Source: Shinella sp. WSJ-2 (GTDB lineage: Bacteria > Pseudomonadota > Alphaproteobacteria > Rhizobiales > Rhizobiaceae). Taken from it: DNA of 64,000 bases. Both the position numbers and the translations under genes were made by a program. The DNA is taken from positions 372,001-436,000 of the forward strand of contig NZ_QWBU01000001.1 of the NCBI RefSeq assembly GCF_003432075.1, written 5' to 3'. This document shows, piece by piece, positions 8,145 through 16,932 of this stretch. The notes beneath the pieces are model-generated. The model saw only the letters and a list, made by a program, of their open reading frames with translations. It did no database searches and was not told the DNA's origin. The number at the start of each line of letters is the position of its first letter. Position 1 is the first letter of the stretch.

Positions 8145-9788
8145 ATGACGACCGAAAATGCCCGACGCACCGCCGCCGCCCGCGCCAAGGATCTTTCCTT
8201 GCTGATGACCCGCTGGCCGAGCGTCACCGGTTCGCCGGATGAAGCCGCCTTCTCGGAGAAGCTGCGAGCACATCTCGCCGAAACATCCTATTTCAGGAGC
8301 CATCCCGACCAGCTTTTCACCGTGGACAGCCATGGCGAACCGATGACGCAGAATGTCGTAGCGCTGGTGCGCGGCCGCGGCCGGCGCACGGTAGTGATGG
8401 CAGGTCATTTCGATACGGTCTCCATCGCCAATTACGGCACGCTGGCACCGCTCGCCTGCGATCCTGAACCATTGACCGAAGCCTTACTCCAGGAGTTGCG
8501 CAGCCGCCCACTGAACGGCGCGGAGGCAAAGGCGCTCAAGGATTTCGAGAGCGGCGATTTCATCGCCGGCCGCGGCCTGCTCGACATGAAGAGCGGCCTT
8601 GCCGCCGGCATCGCGGCGTTGGAGCGTTTTGCCGGGCTGGAAGCGCCTGAGGGCAACATCCTCTTCGTCGCGACGCCCGATGAGGAGAACCGCTCGCGCG
8701 GCATGCGCAGCCTGCGCAATACCCTGCCGGAGATCGCCCGCCGCTTCGACCTCGATATCGTCGGCGGCATCAATCTCGATGCCTCGAGCTGCGAGCGAGA
8801 CGGCGAGGAAGGCCGCGCGGTCTATCTCGGCTCGATCGGCAAATTCGCACCCTTCGCCTTCGTCATCGGCCGTCCCACCCATGCCGGCTATCCCTTCAAC
8901 GGCACAAGCGCCCACCGCATCAGCGCGGAAATCGTGCACGCCATGGATACCGTGCCGGAACTGAGCGACGAGGCCTTCGGCGAACGCTCACCGCCGCCGG
9001 TCTGCCTGGAAGCCCGCGACATCAGGGACGGCTACGACGTAACGACGCCGGATCGCGTCTGGCTCTCCTTCAACTGGCTGACCCACCGGCGTAGCCCCGC
9101 CGATATTCTCGGCGAATTCCGCACAGTCGTGACCGACGCGTTGAACGCGGCACTGGAAACGCAGGATGCCCATCAGGCACGCTATCGCGGCCGACCGGCA
9201 GCGAAGACCGAGGGCGTGGTTCTCAGCTATGCGGAGCTTCTGGAGCGGTTGAAGGCACGCGGCGGGGATGCGCTCGACCGTATCACCGCACGGGAGCGCT
9301 CCCTCTCCGGCGGCACCGATCCCCTGAAGGTCAGCCGCGAGATCGTGGCGGCGGCCGCGGCGGAAGCGGGCATCGAAGGCCCCGCCGTGATCATCGGCTT
9401 CGGCAGCCTGCATTATCCATTGGTCCATCTGGATCGCGCCGGCGAGACCGGCAGCTTGATGCAGACCCGGCTGGAAACGGTCATGCAGGAGACCGCTAAG
9501 CGGCACGGCACGTCGATCAAGTTCAAGCAGATCTTTGCCGGCATTTCCGACATGAGCTTCTTCGGCCATCGGCCGGAGGCCAGCGAAACTGGCCTGCTCG
9601 CCGCCAACACGCCGTCAGCGGCCTTCACCGACAACGCGCCGGACGGACTGCTATCTTTCCCGACGGTCAATATCGGGCCTTGGGGGCGGGATTATCACCA
9701 GAAGTGGGAACGCGTCCATGCGCCCTATACGTTTGAGGTTCTGCCGGATCTGGTGTTCGAATCGGCGCTGGTTTGGCTCGCGGAGTGA
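8145..9788 (+). CDS. M20-family metallohydrolase, RocB-like
   Basis: A 547-residue cytosolic protein of the M20 zinc-peptidase clan, in the long RocB-type subfamily linked to arginine use. Visible metal-site motifs are GHFDTV (about 87-92), GRGLLDMKSG (about 146-155) and DEENRSRG (about 179-186). The C-terminal third ends with WGRDYHQKWE, supplying the last metal histidine. Full length for the subfamily. Divergent from an Lrp regulator, and followed after a repeat element by a convergent aminotransferase, so the three genes may belong to amino-acid catabolism. The substrate is not known. Confidence 0.85.
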   Translation: MTTENARRTAAARAKDLSLLMTRWPSVTGSPDEAAFSEKLRAHLAETSYFRSHPDQLFTVDSHGEPMTQNVVALVRGRGRRTVVMAGHFDTVSIANYGTLAPLACDPEPLTEALLQELRSRPLNGAEAKALKDFESGDFIAGRGLLDMKSGLAAGIAALERFAGLEAPEGNILFVATPDEENRSRGMRSLRNTLPEIARRFDLDIVGGINLDASSCERDGEEGRAVYLGSIGKFAPFAFVIGRPTHAGYPFNGTSAHRISAEIVHAMDTVPELSDEAFGERSPPPVCLEARDIRDGYDVTTPDRVWLSFNWLTHRRSPADILGEFRTVVTDALNAALETQDAHQARYRGRPAAKTEGVVLSYAELLERLKARGGDALDRITARERSLSGGTDPLKVSREIVAAAAAEAGIEGPAVIIGFGSLHYPLVHLDRAGETGSLMQTRLETVMQETAKRHGTSIKFKQIFAGISDMSFFGHRPEASETGLLAANTPSAAFTDNAPDGLLSFPTVNIGPWGRDYHQKWERVHAPYTFEVLPDLVFESALVWLAE

Positions 9789-9805
9789 GGGCGTCATCAA
9801 GAAGG

Positions 9806-9937
9806 CCCTCTCTGCCTGCCGGCATCTCCCCACAAGGGGGAGAAAGGCTAGCAGCACGTTCATCGCGAAAGATCTTCTACCGAGCGTGCCGCACGTAAAG
9901 TCCCTCCCCTTGTGGGGAGGGATTTAGGGAGGGGTCT
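9806..9937. repeat. RIME-like rhizobial palindromic intergenic element
   Basis: The gap between two convergent genes contains CTCCCC-acaa-GGGGGAG (9826-9842) and, about 75 bases on, the perfect palindrome CCCTCCCC-ttgt-GGGGAGGG (9902-9921), followed by TTAGGGAGGGGT. This two-palindrome layout of about 110-130 bases, always intergenic, matches what is known of RIME elements in Rhizobium and relatives. No coding potential. Confidence 0.6.
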
Positions 9938-9942
9938 GCCCG

Positions 9943-11166
9943 TCAGGCCGCAAGTCGCTCCTTGCTCAGCAGGCGGCCGAGGCGGGAGATGCCCTCCTCG
10001 ATGGTCGCCGCATCGGCGCAGGAGAAGCTGAGGCGCAGCGTGTTGGCGCCGCTGCCGTCGGCGTGGAAGGCCTGGCCCGGTACGAAGGCGACTTTTTCCG
10101 TCTCGATGGAGCGGGCAAGCAGTTTTGCACCGTCCATGCCGGCTGGCAGCGTGACCCAGACGAACATGCCGCCTTCCGGCTTCGTCCAGGAAACGCCTTC
10201 CGGCATGTATTTCTGGAGCGCGGCGAGCATGGCATCGCGGCGCGCGCTGTAAGCCGCCTTGATCTTCGCCACCTGCGCATCGAAACCGCGCTCGGCGACA
10301 TGGGCGATGGCCATCTGGTTGATGGTCGAGGAATGAAGGTCCGCCGCCTGCTTCATCAGCACGAGCTTGCGAATGACGGGCGCGGCCGCGACGATGTAAC
10401 CGACGCGCAGGCCGGGAGCCAGCGTCTTGGAGAAGCTGCCGCAATAGATGGTGCGCGCGGCGTTGATATCGCCCGTCTTGGCGATTTCCAGCGCCAGGAT
10501 CGGCGGCACGGCCTCGCCGTCGTAGCGCAGCGACTGGTAGGCCGCGTCCTCGATGACCGGGATGTCCAGTTCTTCGGCAAGCGACAGCAGCTTCTCACGG
10601 CCGGCACGGTCGACGGTTTCGCCGGTCGGATTGGCGAAGTCAGCCGAGAGATAGGCGAACTTGACGCGGCCGCCAGCCTCTTCCGCCGTGGCGCGATAGG
10701 CGTCCGGCGTGCGGTTGCCCTGGAGGTTCAGGCGGTCATAGGTCGGCTCGTAGGCGTTGAAGGCCTGCAGCGCGCCGAGATAGGTCGGCCAGGTGACCAG
10801 CGCGGTATCCTTAGGCGACAGGAAGAGTTTGCCGAGATAGTCGAGGCCCTGCTGCGAACCGGAGACGATGAAGACGTTTTCGGCGGTGCAGGCAATGCCG
10901 AGCTTGCCCATTTCGCCGGCCAGCCAGTCGCGCAGCGGCTTGTAGCCTTCGCTGACGGAATACTGCAGGCCCGCATTGGCGCCCTCGCCCGCCAGCACGT
11001 CCGTGTAGGCGGCGGAGAAGGCTTCCTTGGGGAACAGCGCCGGATCCGGAATGCCGCCGGCAAACGAGATGATATCGGGCCGTTCCAGCAGCTTCAGGAG
11101 TTCACGGATTTCGGACGCCTTCATCCGCGACGCGCGGGTCGCGAAGGCCAGTTCCCATTTGAACAT
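9943..11166 (-). CDS. PLP-dependent class I aminotransferase (aminoadipate/kynurenine type)
   Basis: A 407-residue fold-type I aminotransferase. The key elements are FAGGIPDP (residues 35-42), VSGSQQGLDYLGK, the substrate-binding DFANPTGET (176-184), EDAAYQSLRYDG, and the PLP lysine in SFSKTLAPG (Lys247), followed by RVGYI. The pattern is that of LysN / 2-aminoadipate aminotransferase-like and MocR-core enzymes but without a DNA-binding domain. The start at 11166 (MFKWELAF) was chosen because GAGGAAA lies seven bases upstream; the frame extends 11 more codons. It probably interconverts amino acids and 2-oxo acids; the substrate is not fixed. Confidence 0.88.
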   Translation of the reverse strand: MFKWELAFATRASRMKASEIRELLKLLERPDIISFAGGIPDPALFPKEAFSAAYTDVLAGEGANAGLQYSVSEGYKPLRDWLAGEMGKLGIACTAENVFIVSGSQQGLDYLGKLFLSPKDTALVTWPTYLGALQAFNAYEPTYDRLNLQGNRTPDAYRATAEEAGGRVKFAYLSADFANPTGETVDRAGREKLLSLAEELDIPVIEDAAYQSLRYDGEAVPPILALEIAKTGDINAARTIYCGSFSKTLAPGLRVGYIVAAAPVIRKLVLMKQAADLHSSTINQMAIAHVAERGFDAQVAKIKAAYSARRDAMLAALQKYMPEGVSWTKPEGGMFVWVTLPAGMDGAKLLARSIETEKVAFVPGQAFHADGSGANTLRLSFSCADAATIEEGISRLGRLLSKERLAA

Positions 11167-11340
11167 AGGGGTTTCCTCGGGCTTGTTGTTTGAACGCACC
11201 TCATCACGGCGCCGTATTTATGTCAATAATGCTGACCTAAATATTCGCACGACAGAAAAGGTGCACCAACAAGATTACGCGCAGAGAAAGACTATCCGGA
11301 ACATGGCTGCTCCGGCAACCCTTTCAGACTGCGGAAGCGC

Positions 11341-11442
11341 TCAGGTGGCGCGGTCGCTGTAAAGGCTGAGCAGCACCAGCATGGCTATACTGCCCAGGAT
11401 AAAAAGGTCGAACCAGGCAAAGTATTGGACAATCGTGGTCAT
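11341..11442 (-). CDS. 33-residue single-pass membrane microprotein
   Basis: A very short reading frame: MTTIVQYFAW, then a hydrophobic stretch (FDLFILGSIAMLVLLSLY), ending SDRAT. It is preceded by AGGAGG eight bases before the ATG, one of the best ribosome-binding sites in the window. One transmembrane helix spans about residues 7-28. It stands alone between the aminotransferase (divergent) and ilvC (same strand). The function is unknown. The strong ribosome site and the well-formed helix argue that it is real. Confidence 0.6.
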   Translation of the reverse strand: MTTIVQYFAWFDLFILGSIAMLVLLSLYSDRAT

Positions 11443-11554
11443 TGCACCATCCTCCTGACGGCTGAACGAAACACTTGCGTATTTTGTTCCCGTTCGGGCG
11501 ATCGCGCAAGTTTATTACTTGCTGCGTCGCAATAGATCAGAGGATGCACTGCAT

Positions 11555-11603
11555 TATTTCAGTTTGACTGAAATAGAGGACCGGGCGGTTTTCCGCCCGG
11601 TCC
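11555..11603 (-). terminator. Paired hairpins downstream of ilvC
   Basis: GGACCGGGCGG-tttt-CCGCCCGGTCC (11578-11603) is a perfect 11-bp stem, and the next segment forms a second perfect dyad TATTTCAG-tttga-CTGAAATA (11555-11575). On the minus strand they follow ilvC and its duplicated tail. There is no long U-run, so termination may be partial; the second dyad could instead be a protein site. Confidence 0.55.
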
Positions 11604-11634
11604 GTCCGTCGTTCACGCTTTCGCGCGCAAACGA

Positions 11635-11674
11635 TTAGTTGACGGCCTTATCGACCGGCTTGTTCTTGCCGATC
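11635..11674 (-). repeat. Duplicated 3' end of ilvC
   Basis: This 40-base segment matches the true ilvC end (11724-11763) at 38 of 40 positions, including the stop codon. Read on the minus strand it would encode IGKNKPVDKAVN and a stop, against [12 protein letters not shown] in the gene. The two copies are 89 bases apart, and similarity fades just beyond (GCCGC-rich sequence with small gaps). It has no start of its own and is best seen as a remnant of a tandem duplication or recombination. Confidence 0.75.
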
Positions 11675-11723
11675 GCCGCATTGCCGCAGGCATGCAAGCA
11701 ATCAACGGGGATCGGCAAGCCAC

Positions 11724-12800
<1,077 letters not shown>

Positions 12801-13457
12801 TTACCCTTTCGCGCCGTGAAGCGTCAGGAAGGCATCGACCGCCTTCTCCGCGCGTGGCGAGAATTCCTTTTTGAGTGCGCTAGCGTCCTCGCCCAGCAAC
12901 ATGCGCAGATGCATGTCGGAGACGACAAGGCCGTAGAGCGTGCCGTATGCCTCGTCGGCGGTGTCGAATGCAAGCAGCTTCGCCTTGCGGCCGGCTTCCA
13001 GCAGCGCCGCAGCGCGCTTGCCGATCTGCCGGCGGCCGCGTTCCTGCAACAGGCGGCCGAGACCGGCGCCTTCGCGGCTCGCCTGGCCGATGGCAAGACG
13101 GTTCAGCGCCAGCGACACGTCGCCCGAGAGAACGTCGATGAGATCGCCCGCAAAGGCGACGAGATGCTTGCGCAGGCTGTCCACCGTCAGCGCGCGCGCA
13201 TCGACCTCGACGGTGCGCACCTTGCCGGCCTGATAGGTGATCATCGCCGAGATCAACCCGTCACGATCGCCGAACCACTTATAAAGACTCTCCTTCGAAC
13301 AGTTCGCCGCGCGCGCGACACCCGCCGTGGTGAGCGCCCGCTCGCCGCCCTCCACCAGCAGGCCGAGCGCACGCTCCAGCACCGCGCCCTGACGTTCCGT
13401 CAGTCCCGCGGCGGCTGCGCCCGTCTTTGCCTGCTCTGCGATCTGCAAGATTTCCAC
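12801..13457 (-). CDS. TetR-family transcriptional regulator
   Basis: A 218-residue one-component regulator. The helix-turn-helix covers about residues 30-65 (LVEGGERALTTAGVARAANC, then SKESLYKWFGDRDGL), followed by an all-helical ligand/dimer domain. The start is GTG 13457. A perfect 16-base palindrome sits 12 bases upstream and is very likely its own operator. Divergently there is no gene for almost 400 bases; downstream on the same strand is ilvC (57 bases away), but there is no direct sign that it is a target. Ligand unknown. Confidence 0.9.
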   Translation of the reverse strand: MEILQIAEQAKTGAAAAGLTERQGAVLERALGLLVEGGERALTTAGVARAANCSKESLYKWFGDRDGLISAMITYQAGKVRTVEVDARALTVDSLRKHLVAFAGDLIDVLSGDVSLALNRLAIGQASREGAGLGRLLQERGRRQIGKRAAALLEAGRKAKLLAFDTADEAYGTLYGLVVSDMHLRMLLGEDASALKKEFSPRAEKAVDAFLTLHGAKG

Positions 13458-13468
13458 CCAATATTTTG

Positions 13469-13484
13469 CGTACCGTACGGTACG
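13469..13484. promoter_or_regulatory. Perfect palindromic operator next to the TetR gene
   Basis: CGTACCGTACGGTACG is identical to its reverse complement. It lies 11 bases before the GTG start of the TetR-family gene, the typical position and symmetry of an autoregulatory TetR operator. No second copy was seen in the window. Confidence 0.65.
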
Positions 13485-13843
13485 GTTCGCACCTTCTAGC
13501 GATGTATGGTCTCTCGGTCAACGCCCTTCTTGCTGAGGCTAGAGAAACCGGATTCCGGCACCTTGATATTTCGGCGCACAGATCCCCGCCGGCATTGCAG
13601 CGCACAACAGCGCTCAAAAATTTCTTCCGCCTATGTCGCTGTTTTGAAACAGAACTCCACGGCGAAGCGACGGCGGACCGGTGGCGAACAAAATATTTCG
13701 CTTCCCAATCCGTTTCCTGTTGTTAAGATTTGTGAGACCTGCGGTGCAGCAGGCCGGTTTGCGTCGCGGATCGGCAAGCCTCACCCAAGGGGTCCGAGTA
13801 CAGGAGTATCAAGCGAAACGCCCTTACGCCAAGGAGACAGAAA
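13485..13843. other. Intergenic region without a recognisable gene
   Basis: A stretch of about 360 bases, less GC-rich than its surroundings, between the TetR operator and the gene at 13844. Short frames occur, but none has a ribosome site or protein-like composition. The last 20 bases hold the Shine-Dalgarno AAGGAG of the next gene. A promoter for that gene must lie here, and a small RNA cannot be excluded. Confidence 0.5.
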
Positions 13844-14224
13844 ATGTTGAATTTCCTGCCAGACCTTCACGAAGGACATGCTCCCATCACGCTTCAGCAA
13901 CTGTTTGGTGACGCTCTCGAGGCCTTCGATGCCTGGGAAGACGAACGCGCCGAACCGATGGTGATCTTCGAAGACAAGATCGTTCCCATCGGCGTCGTGT
14001 TCGACAGCATGCTGGACTGCACCGACCTCCTGCCGCGTACCATGGCGGATATCGTTACCGATTGCCTCGTTCGCAATCCGGCAACGGAAAATGCCGAAAT
14101 CGCGACCTTCGGCGATGCCGCCCGCATCGCATCCGCCCTCGTCGAACAGCGCCGCCTCTGCGGCGAAGCGGCCATCGCCGCTTTCCTCGACCATAACCGC
14201 GTCGACAAGCGACGCCCGGCCTGA
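13844..14224 (+). CDS. Conserved-looking hypothetical protein
   Basis: A 126-residue acidic cytosolic protein with AAGGAG eight bases upstream of its ATG. The first half has a helix-turn-strand pattern (ITLQQLFGDALEAFDAWED, then PMVIFEDKIVPIGVVFD) and the second half is helical. No cysteine cluster, membrane helix or known motif is visible. It is a single-gene unit closed by a strong terminator at 14233-14256. Function unknown; I am fairly sure it is expressed. Confidence 0.65.
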   Translation: MLNFLPDLHEGHAPITLQQLFGDALEAFDAWEDERAEPMVIFEDKIVPIGVVFDSMLDCTDLLPRTMADIVTDCLVRNPATENAEIATFGDAARIASALVEQRRLCGEAAIAAFLDHNRVDKRRPA

Positions 14225-14232
14225 TTTAAAGA

Positions 14233-14256
14233 AGCCCCGCTCCGGCGGGGCTTTTT
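14233..14256 (+). terminator. Rho-independent terminator
   Basis: AGCCCCGC-tccg-GCGGGGCT followed by TTTT, starting 8 bases after the stop of the 13844 gene. Confidence 0.85.
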
Positions 14257-14340
14257 CGTACCGACAGCACCCATGCGGGAATAATTGACGGCCCTCGCCC
14301 GTTACGGGAGTATCCACACTCCTGTTTCGGATCCCGCGCC

Positions 14341-14640
14341 ATGCTTCGCCTCGCCGCCGCCGTCCTGCTCGCATCCACGCTTTCTGCCGCCGCCGCCGAT
14401 GAGCCGCCCTATGCAGGCAGCTGGGACTGCGAGGTCTCGACCTTCACCTTCACGGCAGACACCTACGATTCCGGCGAAGGCCAAATGCCGATCCTGAAAA
14501 CCGAAAAGGATGGCGGCGCCTATATCCTGACCTTCGCCGACGACTACCGCATCGGCCTTGCCAATATCACCGATACGGAGATGGACTGGTCTTCCGAAAC
14601 GAGCGGCGACATGTTCCATTGTAAGAAGATCAAGAACTAA
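14341..14640 (+). CDS. Small exported protein
   Basis: A 99-residue protein with a signal peptide (MLRLAAAVLLASTLSAAAAD; cleavage after about residue 19). The mature part has only about 80 residues, with two cysteines (WDCEVSTF and MFHCKK) that could form a disulfide in the periplasm, and a beta-rich composition. The next gene is also a small exported Cys-containing protein, so the two may be functionally linked. A rhizobial palindromic repeat begins exactly at its stop codon. Confidence 0.65.
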   Translation: MLRLAAAVLLASTLSAAAADEPPYAGSWDCEVSTFTFTADTYDSGEGQMPILKTEKDGGAYILTFADDYRIGLANITDTEMDWSSETSGDMFHCKKIKN

Positions 14641-14708
14641 AGCATTTCCAGCCGAAGCGATCTCGCTTCGGCGTCGGACAATGCGGCAAAAACAAAACAC
14701 GAGAGCGT
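14638..14708. repeat. Short rhizobial palindromic repeat
   Basis: It begins with TAAAGCATTTCCAG at the stop of the preceding gene, continues with the perfect stem GCCGAAGCGA/TCGCTTCGGC (14651-14672) and ends with ATGCGGCAAAAACAAA. This layout resembles a small dispersed intergenic repeat that I recall from Rhizobium and Agrobacterium genomes. It may also act as a hairpin terminator or mRNA stabiliser. Confidence 0.45.
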
Positions 14709-14712
14709 ATCG

Positions 14713-15075
14713 ATGAAAAAGCCCCTTCTTGCCGCGCTCCTCGCGCTTGCAACCCTGTCCACCGCCGCGCAGGCCGCCGAAAGCCGCTGCGGCTGGCTGC
14801 AGAACCCGACGCCGGGCAACTGGTGGCTGGACGACGCCGACGGCACATGGACGATGATGAGCCAGGGCGGCGGCTCCGAGCCCGACGGCATGGACCGGAT
14901 CCCCGACATTTCCGAGGGCGACTATGTGCGCACCAACGGCAATTACGGCTACGCCTGCGCCTGCATGAAGGTCGATACGGACGACGACGAGGGCCGCATC
15001 GTCGCGATTTATTCCTTCCGGCAACTGCCCATCTCGCAATGCGCCAACGACGAGGCACTTTCCGCACCGGAATGA
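14713..15075 (+). CDS. DUF4087-type exported protein
   Basis: A 120-residue protein with a signal peptide (MKKPLLAALLALATLSTAAQ, cleavage after AQA). The mature N-terminus, SRCGWLQNPTPGNWWLDD, followed by DGTWTM and later YACACMKV, is the pattern of the DUF4087 family: four cysteines likely forming two disulfides. Function unknown, periplasmic. It probably forms a pair with the small exported protein just upstream, separated from it by a palindromic repeat. Confidence 0.78.
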   Translation: MKKPLLAALLALATLSTAAQAAESRCGWLQNPTPGNWWLDDADGTWTMMSQGGGSEPDGMDRIPDISEGDYVRTNGNYGYACACMKVDTDDDEGRIVAIYSFRQLPISQCANDEALSAPE

Positions 15076-15267
15076 GGACGAGCGTGCGGGCGCGTCTTGA
15101 CCGGTCGCGCCGAAGCACTTATTTCTCCCGCATCGAGATTTGAACGTTGACGTCGCATTTGCGGGTTTCCAGCCTGCAGCTTCACGAACTTCCCCTTCAA
15201 ATTCGACCACCCAAGGCCGCCCGACGGACGGCCGAAGATTGATTTGACGGCTAGGAAAGGTTTCGTC

Positions 15268-15477
15268 ATGGCAACTGGTACCGTAAAGTGGTTCAACACG
15301 ACCAAGGGCTACGGCTTCATTCAGCAGGACAGCGGTGAGCCGGACGTTTTCGTCCACATCTCCGCCGTACAGCGCGCGGGCCTCGCTGCCCTCAACGAAG
15401 GCCAGAAGGTTTCCTTCGAACTGGTTCGCGACCGTAAGTCCGGCAAGATGTCGGCTGATCAGCTCGTCGCAGCCTGA
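15268..15477 (+). CDS. cspA: Cold-shock domain protein
   Basis: A 69-residue single cold-shock domain, with RNP1 KGYGFI (13-18) and RNP2 VFVHIS (27-32). CspA-type proteins bind single-stranded RNA and act as RNA chaperones. AGGAAAGG lies shortly upstream. The frame continues back to 15244, but ATG 15268 is the family start. A GC-rich leader of about 190 bases with no reading frame precedes it, as is usual for csp genes with a structured, temperature-responsive 5' UTR; the regulation is inferred. It ends in a strong terminator. Confidence 0.96.
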   Translation: MATGTVKWFNTTKGYGFIQQDSGEPDVFVHISAVQRAGLAALNEGQKVSFELVRDRKSGKMSADQLVAA

Positions 15478-15497
15478 TCATTCAAAAAAGACATACG

Positions 15498-15524
15498 AAA
15501 AGGCCGGCTCTGCCGGCCTTTTTT
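15498..15524 (+). terminator. Bidirectional rho-independent terminator
   Basis: AAAA-GGCCGGC-tct-GCCGGCC-TTTTTT between the convergent csp and Lrp genes; A- and T-runs on both sides allow use in either direction. Confidence 0.88.
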
Positions 15525-15534
15525 GTGCGCGCTT

Positions 15535-16011
15535 TCAGGCATGTTCGACCGGCAGGCGCGATCCGCTCTTGAGGCTTTCCATCGAGATCGACGCCGACAC
15601 GTCGAATAGCTCGACCCGGCGCACGATGCGCTTGTAGACCACGTCATAGTGCTCGACGCGCGGCAGCACGATCTTCAGAATGTAATCGTAGTTGCCCGTC
15701 AGCCGGTGCGCCTCGACGACCTCCGGAATATCGGCGATCGCCTTCGAAAACAGATCGATCCAGTCGTCGCTGTGATGCGCGGTCTTGATAAGGGCGAAAA
15801 CCGTCGTCGGCACGCCCATCTTGTCGCGATCGAGCAGCGCGACCCGGCCCGCGATATGACCGCTCTCCTCCAGCCGCTGGATACGCCGGGCACAGGCCGA
15901 GAGCGACAGGCTCACCTTCTCCGCCAGCACGGAAACGGGCGCGCCCGCATCCTCCTGCAACAGCGCCAGCAATTTGCGGTCTCGTTCGTCCAACACGCCG
16001 GGATTCTCCAT
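15535..16011 (-). CDS. Lrp/AsnC-family transcriptional regulator
   Basis: A 158-residue Lrp-type regulator, with an N-terminal helix-turn-helix (residues 8-50, including SLSACARRIQRLEESG) and a RAM domain with the family hallmark LTGNYDYILKI. The start at 16011 follows GAAGAAAA; the frame is open further upstream but in non-family sequence. It is divergent from an aspartate/glutamate racemase gene, and three copies of a GCGAACA(A/T)T nonamer lie between the two starts. It probably controls that gene in response to an amino acid. Confidence 0.92.
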   Translation of the reverse strand: MENPGVLDERDRKLLALLQEDAGAPVSVLAEKVSLSLSACARRIQRLEESGHIAGRVALLDRDKMGVPTTVFALIKTAHHSDDWIDLFSKAIADIPEVVEAHRLTGNYDYILKIVLPRVEHYDVVYKRIVRRVELFDVSASISMESLKSGSRLPVEHA

Positions 16012-16027
16012 CGTTTTCTTCAGTCGC

Positions 16028-16108
16028 GCGAACAATGAGCGCCTTTGAAACTCTAGGCAAGAAATTTTCCTGCCATCGCGAAATATAAACGCGAACATTG
16101 CGAACAAT
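16028..16108. promoter_or_regulatory. Three GCGAACAWT nonamers in a divergent promoter region
   Basis: GCGAACAAT at 16028-16036, GCGAACATT at 16091-16099 and GCGAACAAT at 16100-16108; the last two are in direct tandem. Lrp proteins bind arrays of short degenerate sites, so these are candidate operators for the adjacent Lrp gene and the racemase. Confidence 0.5.
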
Positions 16109-16164
16109 CGCCGCCGATCACGCGGCATTCTCTGCGCCATCCAGACAGAGCGGAGGAAACGACC

Positions 16165-16878
16165 ATGAAAACGATCGGCCTTATCGGCGGCATGAGCTTT
16201 GAAAGCACGGCGGTCTATTACCGGATGATCAACGAGGCCGTGCGCGAGCGGCTTGGCGGCCTGCATTCGGCGGAAGTGCTGGTGCATTCGGTCGATTTCC
16301 AGTCGATCGTCGAGTTCCAGAAGGCCGGTCGCTGGGATGCCGCTGGCGCACGGCTCGGCGCGGTTGCCGCCGGCCTTGAAAAGGCTGGGGCCGACTGCGT
16401 GCTGATCTGCACCAACACGATGCATCTCGTCGCCGACGCCGTGCAGGCCGCCACCAAGGCAACGCTGCTCAACATCATCGACGAAACCGCAGGCGAAATC
16501 CTCGCCGACGGCAAGCGCCGTCCGCTGCTGCTTGCCACGCGCTACACGATGGAACACGGGTTTTATGCCGAGCGCATGAAGGCCGTCGGGCTCGATGTCA
16601 TGGTGCCCGATGAGGCCGGCCGCATCCTGATGCACGACGTCATCTTCAACGAACTGTGCCAGGGCAAGGTACTCGACACCTCGCGCGAGCGCGTTCTGGC
16701 GCTGATCGATGCCGCCCGCGCTGAGGGCGCCGACAGTGTCATCCTCGGCTGCACGGAAATCTGCCTGCTGCTCGATCCCGATGCGCTTGCCCTGCCCGGC
16801 TTCGATTCCACCGCAATCCACGCCCGGGCCGCCGTCGATTTCGCACTAGGCAAGGTGGCTACCAGCAAGGCGGCATAA
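16165..16878 (+). CDS. Aspartate/glutamate racemase family protein
   Basis: A 237-residue protein of the cofactor-independent Asp/Glu racemase family (YgeA/RacX-like). The two catalytic cysteines are in place: Cys82 in ICTNTMH and Cys196 in GCTEI. The N-terminal IGLIGGMSFEST is typical. It interconverts L- and D-amino acids in the cytosol; broad-specificity members are known, so the substrate is open. It is divergent from an Lrp regulator, the common arrangement for amino-acid-responsive control. GGAGG lies upstream of its ATG. Confidence 0.92.
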   Translation: MKTIGLIGGMSFESTAVYYRMINEAVRERLGGLHSAEVLVHSVDFQSIVEFQKAGRWDAAGARLGAVAAGLEKAGADCVLICTNTMHLVADAVQAATKATLLNIIDETAGEILADGKRRPLLLATRYTMEHGFYAERMKAVGLDVMVPDEAGRILMHDVIFNELCQGKVLDTSRERVLALIDAARAEGADSVILGCTEICLLLDPDALALPGFDSTAIHARAAVDFALGKVATSKAA

Positions 16879-16883
16879 TTTAT

Positions 16884-16896
16884 TTGACTCAGTCAA
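16884..16896. promoter_or_regulatory. MarR-type operator dyad
   Basis: TTGACT-c-AGTCAA is a perfect 6-bp inverted repeat, 37 bases before the ATG of the MarR-GNAT gene. Symmetry and location fit autoregulation by a MarR protein. Confidence 0.55.
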
Positions 16897-16932
16897 GTAA
16901 ATTGGGGCACATGGTAATCGAAGGAGATCATC

